Shown here: piece by piece, positions 10,700-22,100 of the stretch
Numbering within the stretch: the stretch's first letter is position 1
Layout of the letters: each line of letters opens with the position of its first letter
Origin: Combretum micranthum
Lineage: Eukaryota; Streptophyta; Magnoliopsida; Myrtales; Combretaceae
Length of the DNA stretch: 64,000 bases
Direction of reading: 5' to 3'
Assembly: GCA_024138025.1 (NCBI GenBank)
Contig: JAMXBD010003411.1
Location: 57,231 to 121,230, forward strand
Notes under the pieces: model-generated
What the model saw: the letters and a program-made list of their open reading frames with translations, nothing else
Databases searched by the model: none
Told to the model about the DNA's origin: nothing
Position numbers and translations under genes: made by a program

Positions 10700-11200
10700 A
10701 AATCTCAAAACCAAAGCCAATAGGTCCGGCAAATGACCAAAACCAAAGCCCATTGGTCCGGAAAATGACCAAACCAAAGCCCATTGGTCCGGCAAATGAC
10801 CAAACCAAAGCCCATTGGTCCGGCAAATGACCAAACCAAAGCCCATTGGTCCGGCAAATGACCAAAACCAAAGCCCATTGGTCGGGCAAATGATCAAACC
10901 AAAGCCCATTGGTCGGGCAAATGACCAAACCAAAGCCCATTGGTCCGGCAAATGACCAAACCAAAGCCCATTGGTCCGGCAAATGACCAAACCAAAGCCC
11001 ATTGGTCTGGCAAATGACCAAAACCAAAGCCCATTGGTCCGGCAAATGACCAAACCAAAGCCCATTGGTCCGGCAAATGACCAAACCAAAGCCCATTGGT
11101 CCGGCAAATGACCAAACCAAAGCCCATAGGTCCGGCAAATGACCAAACCAAAGCCCATAGGTCCGGCAAATGACCAAACCAAAGCCCATAGGTCCGACAG
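10700..11200. repeat. 31-bp minisatellite, about 16 copies
   Basis: Tandem 31-bp units (some 32 bp) contain CCAAAGCCCATTGG followed by TCCGGCAAATGA. Variation is by single substitutions: TTGG/TAGG, and TCCGG/TCGGG/TCTGG. Because 31 is not divisible by three, a translation cycles through all frames every 93 bp. The array is open in all three minus-strand frames, the longest predicted product being 243 residues. The predicted product is a 31-residue hydrophobic repeat. I treat this as a repeat, not a gene. Confidence 0.95.
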
Positions 11201-11385
11201 TTGACCTAGCAAATCTCAAAATCTAGACCCGACAGATGGTCTATTAGTTTTCTAAGTCTAGGTCCGACAGTTGACCTAGCAAATCTCAAAATCTAGACCC
11301 GACAGATGGTCTATCAGTTTTCTAAGTCTAGGTTCGACAGTTGACCTAGCGAATATCAAAGTCTGAAATCGACAGATGGTTTAGC
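11190..11385. repeat. 70-bp tandem repeat, about 2.7 copies
   Basis: A 70-bp unit beginning GTCCGACAGTTGACCTAGC is repeated at about 11191, 11261 and 11331, the third copy being diverged and partial. The first 31 bases of the unit also occur at about 10680, on the other side of the 31-bp array, so that array is bracketed by copies of this unit. Confidence 0.88.
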
Positions 11386-11605
11386 ACGGTGACTAAATTC
11401 AGAAATCCATCCATTAAAGATGGTGATCAAGACCAAATTTAGAAATCCATTTCAGATGATGACCAAGACCAAATGACCCAATCTATCCTATCAAGTTGAT
11501 ACCATTTGTCTAGAAGTCCAGAAATGATGACCTAGGTTCTGTCAAAGAGCAAAAATTGGCTATCTTTTGGTCTTTGTGGCAAAAGTTTTGTTCAAACTTT
11601 ACCAC
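11386..11605. other. LARD 3' interior
   Basis: Non-coding sequence before the polypurine tract. It has loose reiterations of GAAATCCAT and GATGATGACC. Nothing else was seen. Confidence 0.5.
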
Positions 11606-11618
11606 AAAGAGGGGCAGC
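11606..11618 (+). other. Polypurine tract of LARD
   Basis: AAAGAGGGGCAGC ends directly at the first base of the 3' LTR, the position where plus-strand DNA synthesis primes. Confidence 0.85.
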
Positions 11619-14227
11619 TGTAGACACCTAATTTTTGCTAAATTTAAGACTCAAATTTATGATAAAAATTAGTATTATGTCAAGCTCACAAAAAAATAGT
11701 AAAAATAGATAAAAATCAAAAAATAGCACAAAAAAATCAAAAGTAGCAAAAATAAGAAGTAGTAAGGTAAATAAATAAAAAAAATGAGAGAAAAAAAACA
11801 GTGTGTCTTTTCCAAAAAAAAAAAAAAATACATTATTATTATTAAAAAAAAATTATTTGAGCTTGATATAATACATATTTTTGTTATAAATTGTTCATAA
11901 AGATAATTAAACAAATTTTCAAAAATTATTTTGAATGAGCCTTAAAGTTTAAATTTGTTGAACCCAACTAGGTACAGGCTAACGGCCTAACAGTTAAGAC
12001 CACTGACCTATATGACTAGACCAGCCACAGGACCTGGGTTTGATTCCATGAAGAGGCAAATAAGGATGAGGATTCAATGTCGGCATGGGATAGACTGGAT
12101 TTATTGAAGAATCATCAATGGCGGCTGATCAAATTCAATGAATTTGAACGATTCAATTGATCCTATACAAAGATAGGATCGAATATTCGAGGATTTGATC
12201 ATCAATTTCATCAGTTACGAACAAATCAAATTCCAATTTTCAGGAAATTGGGAAGTCATTAAATGCAATTCGTAACTGATCATCAATCAAATTCCAATTT
12301 TCAGAAAATTGGGAAGTCATTAAATGCAATTCGTAACTGATCATTAATTTCGTCAGTTACGAATGAATTAAATTCCAATTTTCAAATTAAATTTTGTCAG
12401 TTACAAATGAATTTTGTCATTAAATGCAATTCGTAACTTATCATTAATTTTGACAGTTACGAATGAATCAAATTCAAATTAATTTTTTTTTTGCAAAAAA
12501 TTGGAAAGTCATTAAATGCAATTCGTAACTGATTATTAATTTCGTCAGTTACGAATGAATCAAATTCCAATTTTGAATTAAATTTTTTACGAAAAATTGG
12601 GAAGTCATTAAATGCAATTCGTAACTGAAATCAGACCATGGATCTATAAATAGGAATGATCCATGAACAAAAGGAACACAACAATTACAAGGATTACTCA
12701 GAGATTCAAAGCATTCGAAAATTTTCAAAGTAAGAGTTTAGAGAGAAGAAAAAACACAAAAGAGAGAGAGAAAAAAAAAAAGAAGAAGAAGAGCAAATCA
12801 ATTGTTGGTTTCAGTCTACTCGTGCAGTCAATGGTCTACGGTCAATGGTCAACGGTCCACATCTAGATCAGCGCTCCAGATCAGATCCAAAGTCCAATCC
12901 GCTTTTAGTCAAGGTCCAAGCCGTGTGATGGTAATCTCATTTCACTGTCATTTCGAACCAATTGCAAGCGATCAATTCGTTCCTGGGGGGAAGAAAAACA
13001 AATTGATTGTTGGTCTCAGTCTACCTGTGCAGTCAATGGTCAACGGTCAACGGTCCACATCCATATCAGCGTTCCAGATCTGATCCGAACAATCTAACGG
13101 TCCAGGTGAGTTTGGATTAAATTTTTCAATCTAAATTATTTTCATATAGCATTAAATTTGCTATGAGAATAAATCAAGTTTTCATCAAATCATTCTCATA
13201 AATTTGCTATGAGAATAAATCAAGTTTTCATCAAATCATTCTCATAAATTTGCTATGAGAATAAATCAAGTTTTCATCAAATCATTCTCATAAATTTGCT
13301 ATGAGAATAATCCAAGTTTTCATCAAATCATTCTCATAAATTTGCTATGAGAATAATCCGAGTTTTCATCAAATTATTTTCATAAATTAGCTATGGAAAT
13401 AATCATCCAAAGTTCAATCAAAATATTTTCATGTAGCATTAAATTAGCCATGAATTATCATAAAATGATTTTGGACTTTGAAAAATTGCATTTTTAAAAA
13501 AAAAAAAAAATCAATTGATTAGATCATAGGATCATCAAAAATAATTTTTTTATAAAAATTCAAAATTTAATGAATTTAAAGTGAAAAGAGTTCAAAAACA
13601 TAAAATTGATCAACAAATTAAGTTCTTTTTAAAAGAACTACGTTTTGTTTGATCTCGATTAGCGAGTACGTAGGCACCTGCGGGGAGACATTAAAACATA
13701 AAAAAAATGTTTTTTTTAAATATTGTGAATAACTATTTTGTAAATATAAGTTTTTGTTTTAAAAAAAATATATTTGTTAATATTGATATTCTAAAAGATA
13801 ATAAAAATGAACAAAAGCACATAAAAATAAAAAAAATGAATAATGTGATTTGTGAATATTGTTTCATAATGTATCATTTGAATTTTTGAGCATGAAAAGG
13901 ATAGGTTATAAATTTAAAATTCCAAAAGTGGTAACCAATTTGGTTTTAATAGGTTAGCCCCCGAATCCATGATATCTGGTTTTAAAAGTTGATTTTTTCA
14001 AATCAAATTTTCGCAGACTAGTAGCCAAGTTAGGATCAACCGACCCATTGATCCTAGCTTTTTATTTTTCCCGATTTATATCGGGTGGCGACTCTATAAA
14101 GTTTTCAAAAATTAAAATTTCTTTTAACCCCTAGTCGAGGATTCATGTTAAATGGGTTGGGTTTAATGTGAATCGGGTTAGGAGAAATGAACCAGATCAG
14201 ATAAGTGGAAAAAATCCAGGCTCGACA
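11619..14227 (+). repeat. 3' LTR of LARD
   Basis: This 2,609-bp LTR matches the 5' LTR throughout. It repeats the palindrome array (about 12206-12630), the TATA box (12645-12654), the 46-bp hairpin array (about 13155-13400) and the terminal hairpins (about 13620-13675). Most differences are small homopolymer indels, as expected of a recent insertion. Confidence 0.95.
12645..12654 (+). promoter_or_regulatory. TATA box of LARD 3' LTR
   Basis: TATAAATAGG is a full-strength plant TATA consensus, placed just after the palindrome array. Confidence 0.65.
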
Positions 14228-14232
14228 ACTGG
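14228..14232. repeat. Target site duplication of LARD, right copy
   Basis: ACTGG matches 3759-3763. LTR A resumes immediately afterwards with the motif GCTTCGGCTCATTC, also present in LTR B. Confidence 0.92.
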
Positions 14233-14700
14233 GCTTCGGCTCATTCCTCTCTTTTTCAGGTGCTGATGATTATGATGATGATGATGATACCTATGATTTT
14301 ATGGGATACTGTACGGATTTCGAGGAGTTTCTCAATGAATTGAGTGATTAGGACCCGCTGGATTATTATCTTATTTCTATTTTATAAATTTTACTATCAA
14401 ACTTATGTTTTGATGAGGGCCTATCTACGAGCCCATGGTTTGTGCTTGAGTTACTGGATACTCTCTGTTTGAAATATATGATGATATGGATCTTATGTAC
14501 ATATTGATCTGCTCTTTGAAGTAACTTAATCAAAAAGTGTTTTAAAAAATTTATTTTCCGCTGCAAAAATTTTCAATTGTTTTCATAAACTAATTCAATG
14601 ATTTCAGAATATTAAATTTGTTTACCAATAGTCACGATAAACTGTAGACTAGGTTAGCCTTAGCGTATAACGCCTAAGCGTTATGCGTAGCGGACTGGAC
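14233..14700 (+). mobile_element. LTR A, right part (U5)
   Basis: This continues LTR A after the LARD. It begins with GCTTCGGCTCATTC and a pyrimidine tract ending CAG, also seen in LTRs B (18315, minus) and C (30418, minus). A TTTATTTTCCGCTG-like segment then matches LTR B. A hairpin at 14664-14687 lies close to the presumed LTR end. The exact end was not determined. Confidence 0.6.
14664..14687. repeat. Hairpin near the end of LTR A
   Basis: Ten-base arms (CGTATAACGC / GCGTTATGCG, one mismatch) flank a four-base loop. LTR B has a different perfect palindrome at the corresponding place. Confidence 0.75.
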
Positions 14701-16032
14701 ACACCTTGGATCAATTCAAGGCGTGGCAGTTATAGTTATCAATAAGCTCTGATAACCTACCTCTCCTTACTTTTTGGATAATCAAGATAAGATCTTTGAT
14801 TAATTTTCTTATCAATTAAACAACCTTAAATAAGCTTTTAGGGTTAATCTATCAATAGCATTAAGAATAAGAGAGACCACAAATTCAGATAAACAAATCA
14901 TAAGATGATTCATTTGAATCAGGTTATACATCTCCATAACACAGTCAATCATCTATCTCATAATCAATCATGTTATTGTACCATAAACATTAAAATAATC
15001 AAATAATTACGGATTTAATATTTTAATTGGGAGAATTACCTCGTTAATCAAACAAACGGGCCCTAGTTTGCATCAATCAAACAAGATAATAAAATTAAAA
15101 TGAACAGAAGATATATAAATCAAAATAAAGAACAGATCAAAATATCTCAATTAGATCTCATAACCTATGATCCGAATCTTACGATAATCCATTAGCTAAA
15201 AAACATAAATTTAGCCTCTCATTGCCATAAACTTCTCTCTATGGTTTAGAATCTGATCTGATCTAAGAAAAATATGGAGAAAAAAATGCATATGAATAGT
15301 AGCATCGGGCATTTTGTAGAGCAAATCCGAGAATTTGATCCGCTACATTATACACTGGCGGTTTCAACAAATACGCTGGTGGCATAGAGTACCAGTGTTG
15401 GATAATGACAAAGAAACATTGGTAGAGTTTGAGCAAATATTGGAGATAGCTTTAAAAATTTTGTTACTGTTCATTGTCTGCACAGCTTTAACACCGAAGG
15501 TGTTGATTTCCCAAAAGCCGGCATTTGTAGATAACATTGAACATTAATGAAATATAAAACGAACACTAACGGCATAGTTGAACGTGTTAAAGTTTTAGCT
15601 ACTATGATGAGACTGCACTGGTAATACATCGGTGGTGTAGACTCAAAATTTGCCGGCGTTTGATCTTTGCAATGAAGGCTGATGAAATTCTGTTTTCAAG
15701 GCCGTAGCATTCCTTCATGATTTTCTAGTGTTGAATATTCTTGTATGTAAGCTGCTTGAGTCGCATTAAAGGCTGGCTATGTAAACTGGTGATTCGCCGG
15801 TGTTGGTTATCTGATTATGTAAAAGCTAGTTGTGTTCATCGTATTTTGGCCATCTTTGAATTGTCTTATTTCCAACTTGCATGAATTTTCTCCAATTACT
15901 TGTATTTGATTTCAAGACCTGAAATATGACATTTAGCACACTTAAGTACAAATTCCTTATGATTTATATAAAATCCATAACAAATTAACATAATTTGTTC
16001 ATTGAAAGATTGAGTAAAATTTGTCTTTATCA
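14700..16032 (-). mobile_element. 3' LTR of Athila-like Gypsy element
   Basis: On the minus strand a G-rich tract (AAGTGTGGGGGA, about 16036-16047) is followed by TGATAAAGACAAA, the usual start of an Athila-type LTR. GCTTGAGGACAAGC immediately precedes the tract (16056-16069), a signature seen in many plant Athila elements. The LTR contains a cluster of GCCGGC-like motifs (15345-15815). Its far end is not sharply defined. The open frame at 15335-15547 on plus has no support. Confidence 0.65.
15345..15815. repeat. GCCGGC-type palindromic motif cluster 1
   Basis: Degenerate copies of an imperfect palindrome around TACGCCGGCGTA occur, for example ACACTGGCGG, ACGCTGGTGGCATA, GCCGGCATT, ACATCGGTGGTGTA and TTGCCGGCGTTTG. 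They are GC-rich islands in AT-rich LTR sequence. Confidence 0.6.
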
Positions 16033-17990
16033 AAATCCCCCACACTTGAGCTATTGCTTGTCCTCAAGCAAAACAAATCAAACCACAATTGAAATCTATC
16101 ATAGATTGTACTAACTTTTCACTTTTACAATTTCAAGCATCTTCCTTATATTATGACTTGCATTGCTAGTACCTACCACTTTAACCAAACTAGTTACATG
16201 CAATTAGATCACTAAAATCAAAATTCAATAGCTAATTTAGGTAAAATAAACTTTAATCCACATGTTTAGTAAAAGATTCTTTTGATCAAAAGTAAACACT
16301 CAGTCTTGTAAGGAAAAATACTCATTTAAACTTCATTGGACTTTTAGCAGGTATATACTTCTAGCAACACAAAGTAAAAGCATGTGATATCTGCTTTTTC
16401 CCTAGATTTCTCCCTTTTTTATTATAAGTCTTATTTTTCTTGGTAGCTCAGCATTCCTCTTCTTTTGTTCCATACAAGCATTTATTCTCTTTTTGGAGAG
16501 GTTTTTGCCTCCATCTTTTATATTTTCAAAGTTCAAAAATTGAACTTTTGTCTTTCCTCCCTTTTCGATATAGTGAGTTTATTGAATTAGCATATCCCAA
16601 TTCATCACCCAAGTGATTAGGTTTTAAAGGGACCCTTAAGGACTCTTCCTCACTCTAACATGCAAGTTTGGATACTCATAACTCAATTAATTGAGTTAGT
16701 GAGTAGAGGCTATACTTGTTTCTTTCTTTTCTTTTTGAATGCCATATCAAGATTAAGACTTTTTTTATAAAGGATCACTAAGTAAAAAGTTACATCTATC
16801 TCTTTCACTAAGTGTTGAAAAAGCTCTTTAGAAAGAACTCAAAGGAGTATATACATGCTAACTTTTTCCTAGAAGTAAATCTATTTATTTTTCACATAAG
16901 AACTTGACTTCCACTCAAAGTTCTAATTCTAAGCCTAAATACAAGTAAATTTGTTCCTTAAAGATTTTACTACTCAATTTTAACTAAGCATTCTAATCAC
17001 AATAATAGATGAGTAAGGCACTTAAGCAAGTCAATTTCTTTTTTTTTTTTTTTTTTTTTTGCACAGATGTTATCTCAATATTTAGCACAATCTCCATATT
17101 TCATGAAAATTTCACCTAAATTTTGGCATATACTACTTAAGAACCAACAAAAACAAACAATTCAAAGTGTGGGTATAATAGTTCAACTAAGATGTCTTAA
17201 ATATGCAAATAAATTCAACAATTCAAACATCAACAGACAACAACACTCAATTCTCTATTCTCCACATTGTCTTATTCCTTCCCCCACAATTAATTTGAAC
17301 AGTGTCGTCACTATTCCTAATTCAGCTCAATAAGGGAAGCAAATAAAGATTAAAAGTAAAAGGAAAAATCGTACTTCCTTCATTTAACATTTGAAGTGCT
17401 TGAAGTTCCAGCCCTTTCATCATAAGAGAGAGTCTTCTTTCATATCCAATCTGTTCAGCAAAATAAAAGAGAAAACAAACAAAATTTAACTTTTTTTTAT
17501 TAAACATGGGTTACCTCCCATGGAGTACTTCTTTATGGTCCTTAGCTGGACTTTTCCATTTAATTCTCATGGAGGCTCAAAAAGTCGGGATTCCCTTTAT
17601 CCAGTTTTAGGGTCTCCCTCAAATGTCAATTTCTTCTAGTAAACTCTAGTTTTTTCACCATCAAGTGCTCTCAATAGTTGGTCAAAGAAGATATCACTAG
17701 AGACACAGTTTTTTCATTCTCCTTACATTTTCTAGCATATTGAATAATCTCTTCATCTCCTCTTTCTAGCACAGTCTTTTATCCTTTGTCCTCATTAAGG
17801 ACTCCAGTTGTGTCAAAACTTAGTTGTTCAATAAGAAGTGGCAATTTTTCATCACCTTTCATGCCTTTCACCTCAATAGCTATAAAGACTCGGTATGCTT
17901 AATTTTCAAATTAAGCACACTAAGTCCTCAACCACGTATAACCCTCACAAATTATACGTAAGGTTGTCTTTAAAGATGGTGTTTATGTTG
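16033..17990 (-). pseudogene. Athila-like element, degenerate 3' internal region
   Basis: The minus strand carries the polypurine-tract side of an Athila-like element. Around 17480-17600 it has a segment translating with GNP- and GPK-type motifs that resembles the end of Athila polyproteins. No continuous reading frame remains and no reverse transcriptase or integrase motif was found, so RT, RNase H and integrase are missing between here and the protease at 21350. A 23-base T run lies at about 17038-17060. LTR B separates this part from the protease fragment. Confidence 0.5.
17897..17959. repeat. Pair of adjacent perfect palindromes
   Basis: GCTTAATTT and AAATTAAGC (17897-17916) form a 9-bp stem with a 2-base loop. 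Next to it, ACGTATAA (17934-17941) and TTATACGT (17952-17959) form an 8-bp perfect stem. They lie at the presumed terminal side of LTR B. Confidence 0.8.
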
Positions 17991-17999
17991 AACATTGCT

Positions 18000-20900
18000 A
18001 TTCGATTTTAGATTATGAAATCGTTTAGTTAGATTCTGGCAACAACTGGATTTAACAGCGGAAATAAATTTTATAAAACAATTTAAAAATAAAGACATTT
18101 CAAAATTTTCACTCTTCTACTCACTTCACTCATCTGCAAATTCTCTTCGAATCATCACTAATGCCCAAAACCCGAGTCAAGCATCATCAATAGCAACAAC
18201 ATCATCATATCATCGTCTCATCATCCATCATCTCCAACATACATAACATCAGTAAGAACTCATCATCATCAACTTCATCAACATCATCTTCATCAACAAC
18301 AAAACCTGTAAAAAGAATAACAATAACAAGAATGAGCCGAAGCCAGTACACAGCAACACAATCACACATGGAGTGACACACGAGCTTAACTAAATGCAAT
18401 GCAAAATCAACAAGTTATTATCTTTTCTTTAAAATAAATAAATCAACATGAGAATATTCAAACTCCGGACATCAAGGATCTAGTATCACGTCCGCCTCCC
18501 TGAGTGGTCCCTACTGTTCATACAGACTAGGCAGCACCACCTTCTGGCGTAGCCCGTAATACTAGGGGATCCTGAGTAACGCATCACGATACTCAGGGGG
18601 TTGATATAAGTAGCTCGGATACTTATAACTCCTAGATAAATCTATCCAATAACGAAACAGTACCATGCCCCCAATCTGAGCAAGGTGCCGCTCTCCGAAC
18701 CAGATTCAACGGCATAAAAGACAATCAATACTCATAAATTATTAAGTCAAGTTTAAGTTCTTAATTTATTTTAGATGCCTATCCTAACAACCAACACACA
18801 AGTTACTGCGTACCTTATAAACGAAATCCAAACAGAGTCTCAGAAGGAATTCCAGAAGATAATCCAGAAGATAAATAAGATATCCACTTCTATTAAGGAA
18901 AAAGCTCGTATAAGAAACTAAACTAAACTAAACTAAACTAATCATCCACTTCATCAAAATCATATAAGAACTTAATCTATTTATTCATTCATCTCGAACT
19001 CATTTTATTAAATCCTATTTGATCAGACACTAATGTGAAACTCCACTATGGCTGCGAATATTGCCTTGCCAAAATATGGACTATTCTCCTTTGTCAGTCA
19101 AAGTAATTCTTTTCACTTTAATTATAGTTTCTTATCACAAAACATAGCATATATAAAGCATTCATACATAAAAGCATTCATATTCAAAGCAAATAAACAT
19201 TTGAAACAACATATTCCCATATTATTCAAAGATCATCCTAATTCATTTATCTAAGCTAATTATTAGCTATTAACCCATTTAGCTTAACTTTAGCCAAATT
19301 GTTTAGAGTTAATCATTTAATCTAAAACTAGTTCAAGTTGATTAACTTAAGTGATCTAATTCCTTTTAGCTAATTCAAGCTCATTTAGTCAAGTTGAACT
19401 TAGATTCATTACTAATTCATTATACATGTAGGATATCTATGTAACTTAAACTTACCTTAACTTAAACTTAGCTAAATTAATTAACCTTAATCATTTAGTT
19501 CAAAAAGTAAGTCAAAGATGGTTAAACTAACTCAATCTAATTCATTTTAACTCATTCAAGTCTATTCAATCAAGTTGAACTTAAGTTTGTTAACTAAGTT
19601 CATTTAAGTTCAATAGCTAATCATAAGAACAAATAATAAACAAGGTAAAACAATTGAAGAAAAACACCACTTAAAACATACTAAATCTTAAACTTAACAT
19701 AAAGGAAATTCAAATAAAATTCATATAAATACATAACTCATCATTTATATACTTACCAAGATCATTTAATTTCACTAAGTGTCACAAGATCATAAAACAA
19801 GCAATGAAAGTCATATATATAACATAACTACTTTTAGTTTAATAATCCTGGAATTTTAATTATTTGATGAATCTACAAATATACTTAAATTATGCTTCAT
19901 TATATCCCTCAATCATCATTACACATCAAATATCATTAATCTATCTCATTTTAGCTCAAAAAGATCCATTTACACTTAACAATAAACATTTAGAAATAAA
20001 AAAAAAAAACAAGTTTTAATTTTGTTTAGGAAAACACGATTAGCCGAAAAAAATCAAAAATCAAATTTAAGAATCGATACGTTTCGAATTTGTAAAAACT
20101 TTTTAAGTTGTTGATCTCTTTTTAAGATTTTTATAGCAACTTGAATCACCTCAATAGGAGGTCGTATGAAAAAGTTATGGACAAAATACGATCAAGCTAC
20201 GAAACAGGGCAACTGAGTAAAACGAACACCGGCATTTCTACACCAGCAGCGTAAATTTCAAAGCTGGCAGCATAGAGGTTCAACACTGCAGCGTTGGAGG
20301 CAGCTTTAAGAAAATACATCCTGTTCACTTCAACACCGCCTTAAAACCAGTCGCATAGAAGCTCCAGGAGGCGGCGTTGACGATAGAACAATTTTGCGAA
20401 AACATGTTTCTTACTCTTTCCTTTTATCAAAACTTCTTCAAATCATCTACTAAGCTTCCTATATCAATTCTAACATCAAATAAACTCTAATAACAACTCC
20501 CAACACTTCAATCTTCCACCAACAACTTCAAACAACAGTCAAACCATCACAAACTACTATTCATCATCTCCTTCCTCTAACCAATCCCTAACTTCCATCA
20601 ACCATTAAACCAACAAATACAAATCTAAACAATACTTCCAACTCAATCCAATATCAATTCATCAATTAGACAAGCAACAACAATAAAACAAATATGAATT
20701 GAACTAGAAAACTTAACTTTTTAGCTAAATCATGCAACTTCTTATACTTCTAGCTTTGATTTCCTTCTTCTATTCTCATATTTTACTTGATTCCTCCTTT
20801 TCTTATTAAAATTGAGATTCATGTCTTGAATTTGGAGAGAGAAAGAAGAAGAAGAAGAAAGAAAGAAAGAAAAAAGGGAAACGTAAAAATGAAAGGGGAA

Positions 20901-21350
20901 AGAAAAGGCAGCAAAAGAAATTAAAGAAAAGGAAAAGATATAGTTTAAAATTTGGATATTTAGAAATAGGATATAGGTTTAGGACTATCAGATCAATATC
21001 TATAGTTTTAGAAGTATTTAAAAGATAATTTATGCACCGATAGGTTATAAATTAAGATCTTAAAGTAAGAACTTAATTTAGGAGTTTATTTTGGATAAAA
21101 AGGTATTTAATTGGAGTTCGGGTTTAAAACTAATATTTTTATACAAACAAATGAACTCAAATTTTGCAGAGATTTAAGAATTGGAGTTTATACTACAAAT
21201 TGAGGGTTTAGGAATCCTCTAAACATTTTTAGAACATGTTTAGAGATTTTAGGAATTTCTAATCTCAAAACCAACTTAATTATTAGCTAATTAAATTAAG
21301 CCAACTTGTCTAATTAAATCCCATAATTCATTTGATTTATTTAATCTATC
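18000..21350 (-). mobile_element. Gypsy LTR-like sequence B
   Basis: On the minus strand this parallels LTR A. It has a leader near 20850 with a GAA-rich tract, a conserved CAAAACAGGGCAA-like segment near 20210, and a GC-richer block at 18480-18720. It then carries the uninterrupted target GTACTGGCTTCGGCTCATTC (18331-18350), a pyrimidine tract ending CAG, and a TTTATTTCCGCTG segment near 18060. It lies between the protease part and the 3' part of an Athila-like element. Exact ends and target duplication were not found. Short open frames inside it (18205-18399, 19048-19254) are not supported as genes. Confidence 0.6.
20238..20392. repeat. GCCGGC-type palindromic motif cluster 2
   Basis: ACACCGGCATT, ACACCAGCAGCGTA, GCTGGCAGCATA, ACACCGCC and GGCGGCGTT occur within 155 bases of LTR B. 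Confidence 0.6.
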
Positions 21351-21583
21351 TAAACTCAATTTCTAATCTTAGTAAAGGTTTGGGATATTTCAATAGCATC
21401 TATAGCAAAAACATTGGAGACATTAGTAGGACATTTCATTGTATCATCAATATGAAATCTAATTGTTTCACCATCAAATTCCATGCCAAAGGTACCATCA
21501 TGCACATCAATTTTGGTCTTAGATGCTTTAAGAAATTGTTTCCTTAATAAAATCAATGAAGAGTCAAAAGAATCATCATTATC
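21350..21583 (-). pseudogene. Athila-like aspartic protease, C-terminal half
   Basis: The minus-strand translation contains ASKTKIDVHDGT and MEFDGETIRFHI. These match the conserved segment after the catalytic part of Athila/Tat-type retroviral-like proteases, which usually reads GRPFL..A.TKIDV..GTL.MEFDG. Here the GRPFL equivalent reads RKQFL, so the glycine is gone. The reading frame continues on the other side of the CACTA element at 51213, which shows that the CACTA inserted into this protease. The open frame ends near 21356, where LTR B begins. Confidence 0.8.
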
Positions 21584-21586
21584 CAT
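21584..21586. repeat. CACTA target duplication, left
   Basis: CAT precedes CACTACAAGAATTTT. The same trinucleotide follows the right terminus at 51210-51212. CACTA elements make 3-bp target duplications. Confidence 0.85.
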
Positions 21587-22100
21587 CACTACAAGAATTT
21601 TCAGCTTTAGCTACATGAATTTAGCGTTGCAGAATATAAGAAAAACGTAGCAAAATGTGTTTTGTCACATTTAATTAATGTAGCCAATAAACATTGTGCA
21701 AGTTGTGTCACAGATTGATTTGGCCATGTTAAAATAGAAAACATCGCGAAGATAATTTAGCGCCTAAATTGCATAATGAAACGCGACATAGAAACATGGC
21801 TATAAGTTATATGATAGGCGACTTTTGTTGTGTGGCTAATACATAATTGGATATTATACCTACTATTTTAAACGTTGTTAATTTTGTTCCCACCTTTTTA
21901 GGATATTGTACCGACTATTTTAAATGTTGCTAATTTTGTTCCTGCCCTTTTAGTGTGTCTATAGTGAGCTGGATTTTGCCACAATAATAATAAAACGTCG
22001 CCAAAATAATTTAGCAGGTAAATTGCATCGTGTAAACGGCTAGGTGTCATATGATAGGCCACAATTTTCATGTGGCCAATAGGCAAATGGATATTATACC
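21587..22100. repeat. CACTA left terminus and subterminal repeats
   Basis: After the 15-bp terminus there are reiterated motifs such as GTAGC, GTGGCCAATA and AATTTAGCG. A block with AATTTAGC..TAAATTGCAT..ATGATAGGC..GGATATTATACCTACTA occurs twice (about 21745-21880 and 22005-22110), with a partial copy between. Subterminal repeats are typical transposase-binding regions of CACTA elements. Confidence 0.7.

Larger units (their letters stand above)
3764..14227 (+). mobile_element. Non-autonomous LTR retrotransposon (LARD, Tat/Ogre-like)
   Basis: This is a complete 10,464-bp element. It has direct LTRs at 3764-6344 and 11619-14227, both beginning TGTAGACACC and ending GGCTCGACA. It is flanked by the duplicated target ACTGG. 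A primer site matching a tRNA-Arg 3' end lies 3 bases inside the left LTR, and a purine tract ends directly at the right LTR. The 5.3-kb interior has no gag, protease, reverse transcriptase or integrase. It consists of a leader, A/T homopolymer-rich stretches, hairpin arrays and minisatellites. The tRNA-Arg primer and a conserved LTR hairpin motif point to the Tat/Ogre lineage of Ty3/Gypsy (family knowledge). It must depend on an autonomous relative for proteins (inference). The LTRs differ mainly by small indels in homopolymers, so the insertion is recent. Confidence 0.93.

Noticed and set aside
10481..11219. Long minus-strand open frames of 243, 174 and 91 codons
   Set aside because: They are translations of one 31-bp minisatellite in three frames, inside a non-coding LARD, with no start context or family match.
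5295..11385. CRISPR-like regular arrays
   Set aside because: The repeats are contiguous tandem units without unique spacers, in plant retroelement DNA.
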